Positions 55,657 to 64,000 of a stretch of DNA of 64,000 nt are shown one piece after another. The position numbers and the translations under genes are program-made. The notes beneath the pieces were generated by a model that was given only the letters and a program-made list of their open reading frames with translations, did not search any database and had not been told where the DNA came from. Numbering within the stretch: position 1 is the first letter of the stretch; every line of letters starts with the position of its first letter. This DNA comes from DATFNV01 sp963827935 (GTDB lineage Bacteria; Planctomycetota; Planctomycetia; Gemmatales; Gemmataceae): assembly GCA_963827935.1 (NCBI GenBank), contig CAWHCN010000017.1:806001-870000 (forward strand), written 5' to 3'.

Positions 55657-55968
55657 CTAATCGCAGGCCGCCTGGTTGATTGGTCCCTGGCTGGCGGGCA
55701 CCGAGCCGAGGGTGATCTGGTTGGCATGATCGCTGGCCGACGACCCGCCGGTCGAGGCGGCCCCGTTGCTTTGCCCGCTGTAACTGTACGACTGGTCCAG
55801 GGCCATGACCGAGTTGGCCGTCTCCACCATCTCGCTTAACAGCGCCTGCCGCATCGCCACCAGCCCCGAGATCGTACCGATCACGAGCATGCTGAACATG
55901 AACAGGAACTCGCTGGCGATCAGAGCGCCCTGGTCGTCGTGCCAGAGCTTGCCGAACAATTGCGACAT
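55657..55968 (-). CDS. Flp pilin/TadE-like small membrane protein
   Basis: A 103-residue protein with a charged start (MSQLFGKLWHDDQGALIASE) followed by one hydrophobic segment (FLFMFSMLVIGTISGLVAMR). The Glu just before the helix resembles position 5 of type IV/Flp pilins. The C-terminal part is Ser/Gly/Asn-rich and ends in Cys-Asp. A GGAGGTAGTG ribosome-binding site precedes the ATG. No pilus assembly genes are nearby. Confidence 0.65.
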   Translation of the reverse strand: MSQLFGKLWHDDQGALIASEFLFMFSMLVIGTISGLVAMRQALLSEMVETANSVMALDQSYSYSGQSNGAASTGGSSASDHANQITLGSVPASQGPINQAACD

Positions 55969-56194
55969 CACTACCTCCACTGGGAAAGAGGCCCGCGCGC
56001 ACGGCGGACACCGCCGGCTGGGGCCGGACTGAAAAGCAATTCCCCACAACTGAGGGATGGCGAGCGATTTACTGCGACGGCGGACCACAAGAGGCCGCGT
56101 CGCGCGGCGAGGGGAGAAGCGGGCGCGGACCTGCAATCGCCGGAGGAATGCGGCGACCCGACCCGAGGAAGAACCACGCCCCAGGGAGATTCCC

Positions 56195-57088
56195 ATGAAG
56201 CGCCTGGCTCTTGTCGTCCTGGGCCTTGCTCTTGGTGCCTGCGGCCTGCAAGCCCAGAGCGTTGAGGAGCGGAAGGCAACGGTGGCCTGGCTGCAAGGGC
56301 TCCAGGCGGCCGATGGCGGCTTTCTGCCGGCGGCTCCCCGCACGGCCAATCAGCCGTCCAGCAAATCTAGCTTACATTCCACCACGGCGGCTATACGCGC
56401 CCTGAAATATTTTCAGGGCGAGCCGCGGGACCGTTCGGCGGCCGCCGCCTTCGTGGCCAGGTGCTTCGACAAGGCCAGCGGCGGCTTCGCCGACCAGCCC
56501 GGCGGCAAGCCCAACGTCACCCTCACCGCCGTCGGCATCCTGGCCGTGGTCGATCTGAAGATGCCGACGGCACCCTACGCCGACCCGGTGTTGAAGTACC
56601 TCGGCGGGCAGGCCAAGAGCTTCGAGGACATCCGCATCGCCGCCGCCGGCTGCGAGGCGCTGAAGCGCCGACCGCCCGAAGCCGAGGCGTGGCTGAAGGA
56701 GATCGCCAAGCTCCGCCATGACGACGGCACCTACGGCGAAGGCGACGGAGCCGCCCGCGCTACCGGCGGTGCCACCGTTATCGTGCTCCGCCTGGGCGGC
56801 ACGGTGCCGCACAAGGAGAACGTCCTCAAGACCATCCGGGCCGGACAGCATGAGGACGGCGGCTGGCGCAAGCCGCCCGCCAAGGGCTCGGACCTGGAAA
56901 CCACCTACCGGGTGATGCGCTGTTTCCACATGCTCAAGGAGAAGCCGGCCGACGTGAAGAAGTTACAGGGTTTCCTGGCCGCTTGCCGCAACAAGGACGG
57001 CGGCTACGGCACGGCTCCCGGCCAGGAGTCCACTGCCGCCGGCACCTATTTCGCCGCCATCGTAGGGCATTGGCTGGAAGAGAAGTGA
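56195..57088 (+). CDS. secreted prenyltransferase/terpene-cyclase-repeat protein
   Basis: A 297-residue protein with a signal peptide (MKRLALVVLGLALGACGLQA; the Cys could be a lipobox). Alpha-alpha-barrel repeats of the protein prenyltransferase beta/squalene cyclase type follow: ATVAWLQGLQAADGGFLPAA, CFDKASGGFADQPGG, LRHDDGTYGEGDGA, AGQHEDGGWRKPP and CRNKDGGYGTAPGQ. The zinc ligands of true prenyltransferases are not evident and export argues against that reaction, so a binding role is likely. Confidence 0.75.
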   Translation: MKRLALVVLGLALGACGLQAQSVEERKATVAWLQGLQAADGGFLPAAPRTANQPSSKSSLHSTTAAIRALKYFQGEPRDRSAAAAFVARCFDKASGGFADQPGGKPNVTLTAVGILAVVDLKMPTAPYADPVLKYLGGQAKSFEDIRIAAAGCEALKRRPPEAEAWLKEIAKLRHDDGTYGEGDGAARATGGATVIVLRLGGTVPHKENVLKTIRAGQHEDGGWRKPPAKGSDLETTYRVMRCFHMLKEKPADVKKLQGFLAACRNKDGGYGTAPGQESTAAGTYFAAIVGHWLEEK

Positions 57089-57198
57089 CCGGGACCGCTC
57101 GGTGGTAGGCTTGCGGTCGCGATCCGGGAACTGCCCGGCGGATCGCCGCGTCCAAGTCTACGAACTTCGCTCGCCTGGGCGATCCTTCGGGAACGAAC

Positions 57199-57912
57199 AT
57201 GAACATGCTGCTGCGGGGCCTGGTGGTGCTGGTGGTCGGCTGCGGTGCCCAGGCGGCACAGGCGGCGGACATGGCCAAACTGGTCGCGGACCTGAAGAGT
57301 CCCGACTCGGACGTGCGTCGCGGCGCCGCCAAGGGTCTGGCGGAGATGGGCCCCGACGCCAAGGCCGCCGCCCCGGCTCTTGTCAGCGCGCTGAAGAACG
57401 ACAAGGACCTGTTCGTCCGCCGGTTCGCCGCCCAGGCGCTGGGCGATGTCGAGGCCGAGCCGAAAATCGCCGTGCCCGCCCTGAGCGCCGTCTTGAAGGA
57501 GGAGGACAAGAAGGAGTTGGTGGAAGCGGCCGTCACCGCGCTGGGCAAGATGGGGCCGACCGCGGTGCCGTCCCTGGTAGCCGCCCTCAAAAACAAGCCG
57601 GCGGCTCCGAAAAAGGCGCCGAAAAAGGGACCGGCCGCCCCCGATCCGACCGCCTTTATCCGCAGCAAGGCCGCCGAGGCGCTGGGGAACCTCGGCCCCA
57701 AGGGGAAAGCCGCCGTCCCCGCCCTGATCACCGCCCTGGGCGACCGCAACGTCCGGACCGACGCCGCTATCGCCCTGGGCAACATCGGCCCTGACGCCAA
57801 GGACGCCGTTTCCGCCCTGCAAGGCGCGGCCAAGGGGAAGGGAAACAAGAAGGACAAGGCGTTCAAGGAAGCGGTCAACGACGCCGTGAAGAAGATTCAG
57901 GCGGCGGAATAA
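57199..57912 (+). CDS. secreted HEAT-repeat protein
   Basis: A 237-residue protein with a signal peptide (MNMLLRGLVVLVVGCGAQAA) and five or so HEAT repeats (VRRGAAKGLAEMGPDAKAAA, VRRFAAQALGDVEAEPKIAV, VEAAVTALGKMGPTAVPSLV, RTDAAIALGNIGPDAKDAVS). A Lys/Pro/Ala linker (PAAPKKAPKKGPAAPDP) sits in the middle. It lies 110 bases after the preceding gene and probably shares its transcript. Confidence 0.82.
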   Translation: MNMLLRGLVVLVVGCGAQAAQAADMAKLVADLKSPDSDVRRGAAKGLAEMGPDAKAAAPALVSALKNDKDLFVRRFAAQALGDVEAEPKIAVPALSAVLKEEDKKELVEAAVTALGKMGPTAVPSLVAALKNKPAAPKKAPKKGPAAPDPTAFIRSKAAEALGNLGPKGKAAVPALITALGDRNVRTDAAIALGNIGPDAKDAVSALQGAAKGKGNKKDKAFKEAVNDAVKKIQAAE

Positions 57913-57918
57913 AGAACG

Positions 57919-57990
57919 GAGCCGCGCACGCAGCGGAGCGGAGTAAGCGGCATGAACGCCGCTTACTCCGCTCCGCTGCGTGCGCGGCTC
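57919..57990. repeat. perfect palindrome, 32-bp arms, 8-nt loop
   Basis: Arms 57919-57950 and 57959-57990 are exact reverse complements. It lies 6 bases after the HEAT gene stop. Confidence 0.92.
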
Positions 57991-58019
57991 GGACTTGCGC
58001 GGCGTGCGTCCGCCGCACT

Positions 58020-60029
58020 TTGTATGCTACGCTCCCAGCAAGGCACTTCCGTCCAGGCCTTTCTGGGAGCTTTTCCTTGCGCACCATCGGTCCTCATCTC
58101 GATTGTCTGGCCCAGCTCGCGGTCGCCGACGGTGGCTGGGGCTACGCGCCGGGACAGCCCGCTCAGCTGGAGCCGACCTGCCTGGGCTTGCTGGCGCTGT
58201 CACTGGACGCGGCCCGTTTCGGCCCGGTCCTGGACGCCGCCTGGGGAGCGGTGGCGCGCTGTACGAAAGGCGGGGGCCTGTACCGCCTGGAGCCGGGCCG
58301 CGAGGAAGCCGTCTGGCCCACGGCCCTGGTACTGTTCACCCAGGCGGCCCTGGGTCGCGAGCAGGAAGCCAGGGCCACGGCAGCCGGCTTACTGGCGCTG
58401 CGCGGCCGGCGGCCCGAGGCCAACACGCCCGAGGCGGTCCACGACATCGACCTGACCATCGTCGGCTGGCCCTGGGCGGACGGCAACTTTTCCTGGGCCG
58501 AGCCGACCGCCTGGGCCTGCCTGGCGCTGCGCCGCGCCGGCCTGGACCGACACGAACGGGTCGCCGAAGGCCTGCGCCTGCTGCTGGACCGCACATTCGA
58601 CAGCGGCGGCATCAACTACGGCAATCGCGAGATCCTCGGCCGGGCCACCGAGCCCATTGTCGGTCCGACGGCCCTGGCGCTCTTGGCCTTGCAGGGACAC
58701 GACAGCCATCCGCGCGTGGCCGCCTCGGCCTTTTATCTGACGGAAAAGGCCCTGGCCGGCAGCGACCTCGAACACCTGGCCTGGGCTCGCATCGCGCTGG
58801 ACCAGCATCAGGACCAACCCGGTGTCGCTGCGGCCCTCCCGGAAATCGAGGAGCGGATCAGGCAGGCGCATCAGGCGCGTCGGGGCGAGGCATGGCTGCG
58901 TCCGGCCCCCGTCCGCGAGGCCCTGACGGCCCTGGCCCTGGGCGGTGGTGCGACGCTCTTTCACTGTGGTCAGAGCCCCGAGCGTGAGCGAGGGGAGAAT
59001 CAGGCCCCGTCGCTCACCTTCCGGGCTCCGACGCACAAACGCTCCTTTGGCGATCGGCTGCGCTCCTGGTTTCGCGGGTTCGCGGTCAACGCTAACAGCG
59101 GGCTGCGGCAAAGGCCGCCCACCACGGCCGTTCACATTGCCCCCGCGGCCGACTACAACGCCGACCTGGCGGATGTCCTTCGTCGGCAGTTCGAGTCGTT
59201 CCGCGCCCGCGTGCCGCTCCAGGGGAAGCGCGTGGTCCTGAAGCCGAATCTGGTGGAGTACCACCGCGACAAGGTGATCAACACCCATCCCCACGTGGTG
59301 GCCGCCGTCATCGAGCTGTGCCGCCACGAAGGCGCCGCCGAGGTGATCGTGGCCGAGGGGCCCGGGCACTGCCGCAATGTCGAGTACCTGGTGCAGGCCA
59401 GCGGGCTGGGCGATGTGCTGCGGCATTACCGGGTGCCGTTCATCGACCTGAACCACGACGAACCGATCCAACGCGTCAACCTCGGCCGGCTGACCGGGCT
59501 GGAACATCTCTATCTGAGCCGGACCGTAGCGACGGCGGATGTGCTGATCTCCTTGCCCAAGCTGAAGACGCACCACTGGGCGGGGGCGACGCTGTCCTTG
59601 AAAAACCTGTTCGGCACTCTGCCCGGCATCTGCTACGGCTGGCCGAAAAACGAGTTGCACTGGCGCGGCATCGACAACAGCATCGTGGACATCGCCCTGA
59701 CCCGAACGCCGGACCTGGCCATTGTCGATGCCATCGTGGGCATGGAAGGGGACGGCCCGATCAACGGCACGCCGCGCCCCGTGGGCACGCTGGTCATGGG
59801 CTGTGATCCGCTGGCCGTCGATGCCACCTGCTGCCGGCTGATGGGCCTCCAGCCGGATAAGCTGGGTTACCTGGTCATGGGTTACCGCAAGAAGCTGGGG
59901 CTGTTCAGTCCCCAGGAGATCGAGCAGCGCGGCGAAGCGATCGCGGCGCAAGCCCAGGCCTTCGCGACCGTACCGCACCTCCAGCACCTGGCGGCCGACG
60001 CTCCCGCAGCTGCGGTGACGGGACGGTGA
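58020..60029 (+). CDS. terpenoid-cyclase-like repeat domain fused to DUF362
   Basis: A 669-residue protein in two parts. Residues ~25-310 are alpha-alpha-barrel repeats of the prenyltransferase/squalene cyclase type (VADGGWGYAPGQPAQLEPTC, IVGWPWADGNFSWAEPTAWA, SGGINYGNREILGRATEP). Residues ~360-650 are DUF362 (RVVLKPNLVEYHRDKVINTH, SLPKLKTHHWAGATLSLKNL, GVGDPL-like MGCDPLAVDATCC). Between them lies a palindrome-encoded stretch. DUF362 resembles iron-sulphur-linked redox proteins, but no Cys clusters are seen. The start may be an internal TTG near 58075 rather than 58020. Confidence 0.75.
   Translation: MYATLPARHFRPGLSGSFSLRTIGPHLDCLAQLAVADGGWGYAPGQPAQLEPTCLGLLALSLDAARFGPVLDAAWGAVARCTKGGGLYRLEPGREEAVWPTALVLFTQAALGREQEARATAAGLLALRGRRPEANTPEAVHDIDLTIVGWPWADGNFSWAEPTAWACLALRRAGLDRHERVAEGLRLLLDRTFDSGGINYGNREILGRATEPIVGPTALALLALQGHDSHPRVAASAFYLTEKALAGSDLEHLAWARIALDQHQDQPGVAAALPEIEERIRQAHQARRGEAWLRPAPVREALTALALGGGATLFHCGQSPERERGENQAPSLTFRAPTHKRSFGDRLRSWFRGFAVNANSGLRQRPPTTAVHIAPAADYNADLADVLRRQFESFRARVPLQGKRVVLKPNLVEYHRDKVINTHPHVVAAVIELCRHEGAAEVIVAEGPGHCRNVEYLVQASGLGDVLRHYRVPFIDLNHDEPIQRVNLGRLTGLEHLYLSRTVATADVLISLPKLKTHHWAGATLSLKNLFGTLPGICYGWPKNELHWRGIDNSIVDIALTRTPDLAIVDAIVGMEGDGPINGTPRPVGTLVMGCDPLAVDATCCRLMGLQPDKLGYLVMGYRKKLGLFSPQEIEQRGEAIAAQAQAFATVPHLQHLAADAPAAAVTGR
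58971..59030. repeat. imperfect palindrome in frame in the fusion gene
   Basis: The segment 58971-58991 pairs with about 59010-59030 with a few mismatches. It encodes QSPERERGENQAPSLTFRAP, unlike either domain, exactly at the junction of the two domains. Confidence 0.6.
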
Positions 60030-60031
60030 CC

Positions 60032-60241
60032 ACTTGCCGGGCATGAACGGTTATGACGTGGCCCGCGAGTTGAGACAGCACCCGTCCTCTCGCGGCGCGG
60101 CTGATCGCGGTCACCGGGTACGGCCTGGACACGGATCGCCGCCGCTCCGAAGATGCCGGCTTCGACGATCATCTGACCAAGCCGGTGGACCCCAAGCAAC
60201 TGAAGGCACTGCTGTCGGAGATGCTGCCGACTCCGGCGTGA
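60032..60241 (+). pseudogene. C-terminal half of a response-regulator receiver domain
   Basis: The sequence reads LPGMNGYDVARELRQHP. After a shift near 60085 it reads RLIAVTGYGLDTDRRRSEDA and GFDDHLTKPVDPKQLKALLS, ending at 60241. The phospho-acceptor half is missing. It starts 2 bases after the DUF362 stop, so it is a truncated relic. Confidence 0.65.
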
Positions 60242-60249
60242 GCGGCGGA

Positions 60250-60711
60250 TCAATGCGTCGTGTCGTCGTCCGCCACGTCTTCCATGTACTCGATGGTTTC
60301 ATCGGGGGGCCGGACCGCACCGGGGGGGTCTCCGGTTGGTGGGCGGTCCGGCCCACCCGTGATCTCGGCCACCGAAACGGCCGAGGACGCCTCCGCCTTT
60401 TCCGGCAGCGAGCCCGGATCGGGGAGTGGCTCGAACTCCCCGTGCGGGCAGGCCGGCCGCAGCAGGTGGAGCGCCTCGGCCGCTTCGGTGAGAGCGGCCC
60501 GCCGGGGGGCCAAGAGTTCACTCAATTCGCCCTGGAGGCGGCATAGCTGGACGAACAGCATTCGCCGCTCCGGCCGGGTCGCCAGTGCCTCCTTCAACTC
60601 GCTCAGGTCCTGCACCGTGGCCTGGCCATCGAGGTAGCGCAGCACCTGGACGACAAAGGCCTCGTCAGGCCAGCGGGGGTGTCGGCTTTCGGAGGAGGGG
60701 CGGTCGGCCAT
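60250..60711 (-). CDS. putative regulator next to ECF sigma factor
   Basis: A 153-residue acidic protein with a helical N-terminal part (DEAFVVQVLRYLDGQATVQD, LSELKEALATRPERRMLFVQ). This resembles the short N-terminal segment of planctomycete FecR-type anti-sigma proteins, which start at the same place after the sigma gene. It lacks a membrane helix and a FecR domain; the tail is Pro/Gly-rich. Its ATG is 1 base after the sigma stop. An anti-sigma role is inferred from position only. Confidence 0.6.
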   Translation of the reverse strand: MADRPSSESRHPRWPDEAFVVQVLRYLDGQATVQDLSELKEALATRPERRMLFVQLCRLQGELSELLAPRRAALTEAAEALHLLRPACPHGEFEPLPDPGSLPEKAEASSAVSVAEITGGPDRPPTGDPPGAVRPPDETIEYMEDVADDDTTH

Positions 60712-60712
60712 G

Positions 60713-61231
60713 TCACACTCCTTCGCGGGCCAGTCGGCGCTCGACGCAGCCGGCCAGGTGCCGGTAGGTGCGGCTCAGCGCGACGTAGATCGTATTCGGC
60801 GAGCGGTTGAGCTGGCTGGCCACCTCCTGGGCGGAACATTCATCCACGAAGCGCAGCTGAATCAGCTGGCGGGCATAGGGCGACAGCTTCTCGACGCACT
60901 CCCGCAGCGCCTTGCGTTTTGGTGCCGGCTCGGTCTCGGTGAACGACCAGTGATCCTCGAGCAGCTCGAGCACGGATTGATCGAGCAATTCCGGCACGCG
61001 CTTGCGCTTGCGGAGGGCGGTCAACGCTTCGAGCCGGGCCACGCGCCGCGCCCAGGGCGGGAACTCCTCATCCTTGGCGACGCCGTGGGCCTTGTCGAGC
61101 ACAACCATGGCGACGTTCTGGAAGATGTCCTCGGCCAGGTCCGGATCGCGGACGATGGCGACGATATACGCCAGCAGCATCGCCCGGTGCGACAGGAGCA
61201 GGGCGACAGAGCGTTCTTGCCGGGGGTCCAT
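60713..61231 (-). CDS. ECF RNA polymerase sigma factor
   Basis: A 172-residue sigma-70 family factor. Region 2 is MLLAYIVAIVRDPDLAEDIF and QNVAMVVLDKAHG; WARRVARLEALTALRKRKR follows. Region 4 is LSPYARQLIQLRFVDECSAQ and EVASQLNRSPNTIYVALSRT. It is of the type paired with FecR-like genes in planctomycetes. It may direct transcription of its own operon. Confidence 0.88.
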   Translation of the reverse strand: MDPRQERSVALLLSHRAMLLAYIVAIVRDPDLAEDIFQNVAMVVLDKAHGVAKDEEFPPWARRVARLEALTALRKRKRVPELLDQSVLELLEDHWSFTETEPAPKRKALRECVEKLSPYARQLIQLRFVDECSAQEVASQLNRSPNTIYVALSRTYRHLAGCVERRLAREGV

Positions 61232-61310
61232 GGCGCACAGCCCTCTTGATTACTCACGTCGCAGGAGGGCGGGGACTGTACATGGAAAAGTGGGATTCCG
61301 CACTTGCGTG

Positions 61311-61506
61311 GCTTAGAGCGTTCGGAAGGAATGAGGCACGATTGGCGAGCCCGACGCGCCCGTCGTAGGGTGCGTCAAGCGTACTCGCGCCGACGCACCG
61401 TTCCGGCCCTCCGGTGCGTCGGCGCGAGTACGCTTGACGCACCCTACGCTTGTTACGCCTTGCTGGCCCCTCGGGCTGGCCGTCATTGCTTCCGACCGCT
61501 CTTAGC
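61311..61506. repeat. nested palindromes
   Basis: The inner palindrome 61365-61447 has perfect ~36-bp arms and an 11-nt loop. It lies inside an outer inverted repeat: 61315-61334 pairs with 61483-61502 at 18 of 20 positions, with further imperfect pairing between the inner and outer arms. The right end overlaps the stop of the TPR gene. Confidence 0.8.
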
Positions 61507-62794
61507 CGCCGCCCGGCGCCCGGCGTGTCGGCCCCGCCGCGGCCCGGCGCCTGTGCTCGGCGGCCCGCTCGGGATCGCCGGCCCGCTCGTAATACTCCGC
61601 CAGCCCTTCGTGGGCCGGTGCATAGTTGGGGTCCAGTTGCAGGGCACCCGTGAGCCAGCGCGCGGCCTCGTGGTCCTGGCCGTTGTGCAGGCAGAGCAGG
61701 CCCGCCTCGCAACGAAGCTGCGGGTCGGCCTGCGTGCTGCTCATCTTGGCATAGATGTCGGCCAGGCGCTTCAGCTGGGTTTCGACCTGGGCCAGGCGGA
61801 CGGCATAGGCATCGGCCTCCGGCACTCGGCCCAGCCGCGTCGCGCCGGGCCAGGTGGTAGAGGGCCACGCGGTCCTGCGGTACCAGCTCGACAACACGGT
61901 GCAGGTAGTGCTCGGCCAGTTCGGCATCGCCTTCCTCGAGGGCGACCTGGCCGCGCTCCTTGAGGGCATCGGTATTGTCCGGATCGGTGGCGAGCAGCTC
62001 GTCGAGCAAGGCGCAGGCGCCGGCCATGTCGCCCTGCTGACGGCGGCAGCGGCCGAGGGCCGCCAGGACCTCGGCCCTCTTGTAGCCGCGGCGGCGCAGC
62101 TCGCGCAGGTGCTCGTCGGCCTCGGCCAGTTCGTCGCGTTTCAGGGCCAGGCGGGCGAGCTGCAGCCGCGCCTCAAGCTGGTTGGGGCGGGCACGGACCG
62201 CCGCTCGATAACTCTGCAGCGCCTCGAACGTCCTGCCCCTGGGCTTCGTATAGCCAGCCGCGCCAGATCAGCCCCAGGGCGTTGTCCGGCTCGCGCCAGC
62301 AACTCTTCCAGGTAGCGCAGGGCCGAGCCCAGCCGGTAAACGTGAATGGAGCCGCCGGCCAACGCTTCGAGGATCAGGCCGCTTTCCGGGACCTCGTCCC
62401 GGAGCTTGGCCGTCAGAAACCTCTCCGTATCGGGTAGTTCCCCCTGCTGGGCGTGCAGCAGGGCCCATTCCAGGATGCGGTCGGGGCTGGAGTCGCCGTC
62501 GAGCCGCTGGCACTTGTGGAGGTGCTCGGCGGCCTGGTCGTAGAAGCCGGCGCGGCGCAGGCCCCGGGCGGCCATGAAGTGGGCGGCAACGCTGTCGGGG
62601 TCGAGCCGCGAGCAGGCCTCGAGATGGGGACGGGCGGTATCGCAATCCTGCTCGTCGTAGGCGGCCTGGGCGGCGTGCAGATGCGACTGAAAGAGGAGGT
62701 GCCGGGCTCCGAGGGGGCCGCCGACCATCAGGACCAGCAGGAGCAGGATCAGGCCGCCCAGGAGGGCGCGGCGGGGTCGCCGCAGGAGGTTCAC
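61502..62794 (-). CDS. TPR-repeat membrane protein B, frameshifts
   Basis: A ~430-residue protein. It starts at a GTG (62794) overlapping the stop of the upstream TPR gene. A membrane helix (ALLGGLILLLLVLMVGG) comes first, then about eight TPR units: AYDEQDCDTARPHLEACSRL, MAARGLRRAGFYDQAAEHLH, ALQSYRAAVRARPNQLEARL, LDELLATDPDNTDALKERGQ and LTGALQLDPNYAPAHEGLAE. Frame shifts near 62290, 62238 and 61850. TPRs mediate protein contacts; no partner is known. Confidence 0.75.
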
Positions 62795-64000
62795 GGCCGT
62801 CCCTCCGGCGCGGCGGCCGCCGGGCCTCCCGCCGTCGCCAGCGCCGCCCGGGCCCGGGCATACGACGGATCGCGCTGCAGCACCGTCGCCAGCCAGCGCC
62901 GGCCCTCGTCCTTGCGGCCGTGGCGCAGGCAAATCTCCGCCGCCTCGGTGCGCTGGGCCAGGTCGGCCGGGTCCTTCGCCACGGCCAGGATGATCTCCCG
63001 CAGACGGTGCAGGTCCGTGTCCAGCTCCTTGAGTTGCTGTTCCATGCGGTCGGCTTCCGTCCCCCGGTCCAGCTTGCGCAGGGCCTCGATGAGGTTGTGC
63101 AGGGCGATGCGATCGTCCGGGGCCAGGGCGAAGGCGCGGCGCAGGGCCGTTTCCGCTCCTGCGGCATCGCCCGACGCCAGCGCCATCTTGCCGCGCTCCA
63201 CCAGGGCGCGGGAAAAATCGGGATGCTCGGCCAGCAGCGCATCGAGCAGCCCGCGGGCTTCGTCCACTCGGCCCAGCAGGACCTGGCAGCGGGCACAGCC
63301 CAGGCCCGCGTTGGCATCCGCTGGCCTGCGGGACCGGACGTACTCGAACTGGCTGAGGGCCTCGCTGGGGTTGTCCGCCTGCGCCAGCAGCAGTTCGCCC
63401 AGGTGCAGGCGGGCCTCGGCGTTGTCGGGGTCAGCGGCCACGGCCGCACGGTAAGCGGCCAGGGCCTCGGCCCGGTTGCCGAGCCGATCCCACCCCAGGC
63501 CGCGCCAGTACAGGGCGTGCGTATCGTTGGGCCGGACCTGGAGCCAGCAGGTCGGTGGCCTGGAGCAGGTCGGTCAGGCGGTCGGTCATCAGGTAGCCGC
63601 GGGCCAGCACTTCCAGGACGATGGGAGCGTCGGGATCGTCGGGGCCGACGCTGGCTCGGAGCTGCCCCTCAACGTCGGCGACCTCGCCGCGCTGCACGCG
63701 CAGCAGGGACCACTCCAGGGTGGTCTGTTTCGAGGTGCCCTGCTCACGTTGATAGCGGCGCAGATGCTCTTCAGCCTCGTCGAGGTGGCCGGCGCAGCGT
63801 GCGGTTCTGGCGGCGAGAAAAGCGCGTGGAAGCACTGTCCTTCCACACGGATAGGCACACGTCGAGGTGCCGGCTGGCCTCGTCGAACTCCCAGCGGTCG
63901 ATGGCTTTCTGGGCCGCCCGGGCGTGGTAAAGGGCGCGAAGTTGCGGCCAGAGGAGCTTGCCCGCGAGCAGGAACAGGAGAATGCAGGCCAGCCCCAGCA
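62791..64000 (-). CDS. TPR-repeat membrane protein A, 5' end outside window, frameshifts
   Basis: The part inside the window begins with a membrane helix (LGLACILLFLLAGKLLWPQL) and FDEASRHLDVCLSVWKDSAS. After shifts near 63835 and 63545 it continues with TPR units (HLDEAEEHLRRYQREQGTSK, AVAADPDNAEARLHLGELLL, ALRRAFALAPDDRIALHNLI, WLATVLQRDPSYARARAALA). It is a paralogue of the downstream gene, with which its stop overlaps at GTGA. Confidence 0.75.

Noticed and set aside
25333..61447. CRISPR array from repeated elements
   Set aside because: The repeats are single dispersed palindromes, not regularly spaced direct repeats with unique spacers, and no cas gene is present.

Overview
The window looks like a high-GC planctomycete chromosome, most likely from the Gemmataceae. 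The evidence is gene content: a Tat-exported DUF1501 protein, two Uma2-type proteins, secreted HEAT-repeat proteins, a BBP7-like outer-membrane barrel, a WD40 Ser/Thr kinase coupled to an ECF sigma factor, large TPR proteins, and abundant long intergenic palindromes. No rRNA or tRNA gene was recognised. About 30 single-base frameshifts split otherwise well-conserved proteins, often several per gene. I read most of these as consensus indels in the assembly and annotate the genes across them, marking the positions.

Layout. 0-9.6 kb: a UDP-sugar pyrophosphorylase (cut by the window edge), an MBL-fold hydrolase, an MFS transporter, a tandem Uma2 pair, DUF1501, a C39-like peptidase pair, a lesioned thioredoxin-like protein and a HEAT protein. 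9.7-18.7 kb: a tripartite efflux operon (membrane-fusion lipoprotein followed by two RND pumps). 19.7-22.2 kb: catalase-family peroxidase, small membrane protein, diadenylate cyclase. 22.7-31 kb: an accessory region with a phage-like ATPase-terminase-ParB module, a RhuM gene framed by a methylase relic and a parB relic, a PLD-like protein, HicAB, and gene fragments. 31-36 kb: WD40 kinase with its ECF sigma factor. 36-48 kb: a RAYT transposase between REP-like palindromes, then ROK kinase, transglutaminase-like protein, DUF4287 protein, response regulator, STAS protein, VOC protein, outer-membrane barrel, ruvX, and a tyrA-purL pair. 48-55 kb: a second accessory region with a kinase relic, an IS110 element, a PD-(D/E)XK protein and a PIN-domain toxin pair. 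55-64 kb: upp, a pilin-like protein, prenyltransferase-repeat and HEAT proteins, a terpenoid-cyclase-like/DUF362 fusion, an ECF sigma factor with a putative regulator, and two TPR genes running off the right edge.

The most interesting signal is a set of attC-like hairpins in the two accessory regions. Each lies directly 3' of small plus-strand genes (PLD, hypothetical, PD-(D/E)XK, PIN toxin pair). They share a CGAACCA box, a distal GTT box (absent in one), and a long stem. In three of them the stem carries one extra A at the same place although the stem bases differ by compensating changes. No integron integrase is in the window, so this would be an integrase-less cassette cluster. Both clusters are preceded by copies of the same ~118-bp element. 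A second theme is palindromes of several sequence families, many with 10-nt loops. Some occur in frame inside purL, an RND pump gene and the DUF362 fusion, and a RAYT is embedded in one family.
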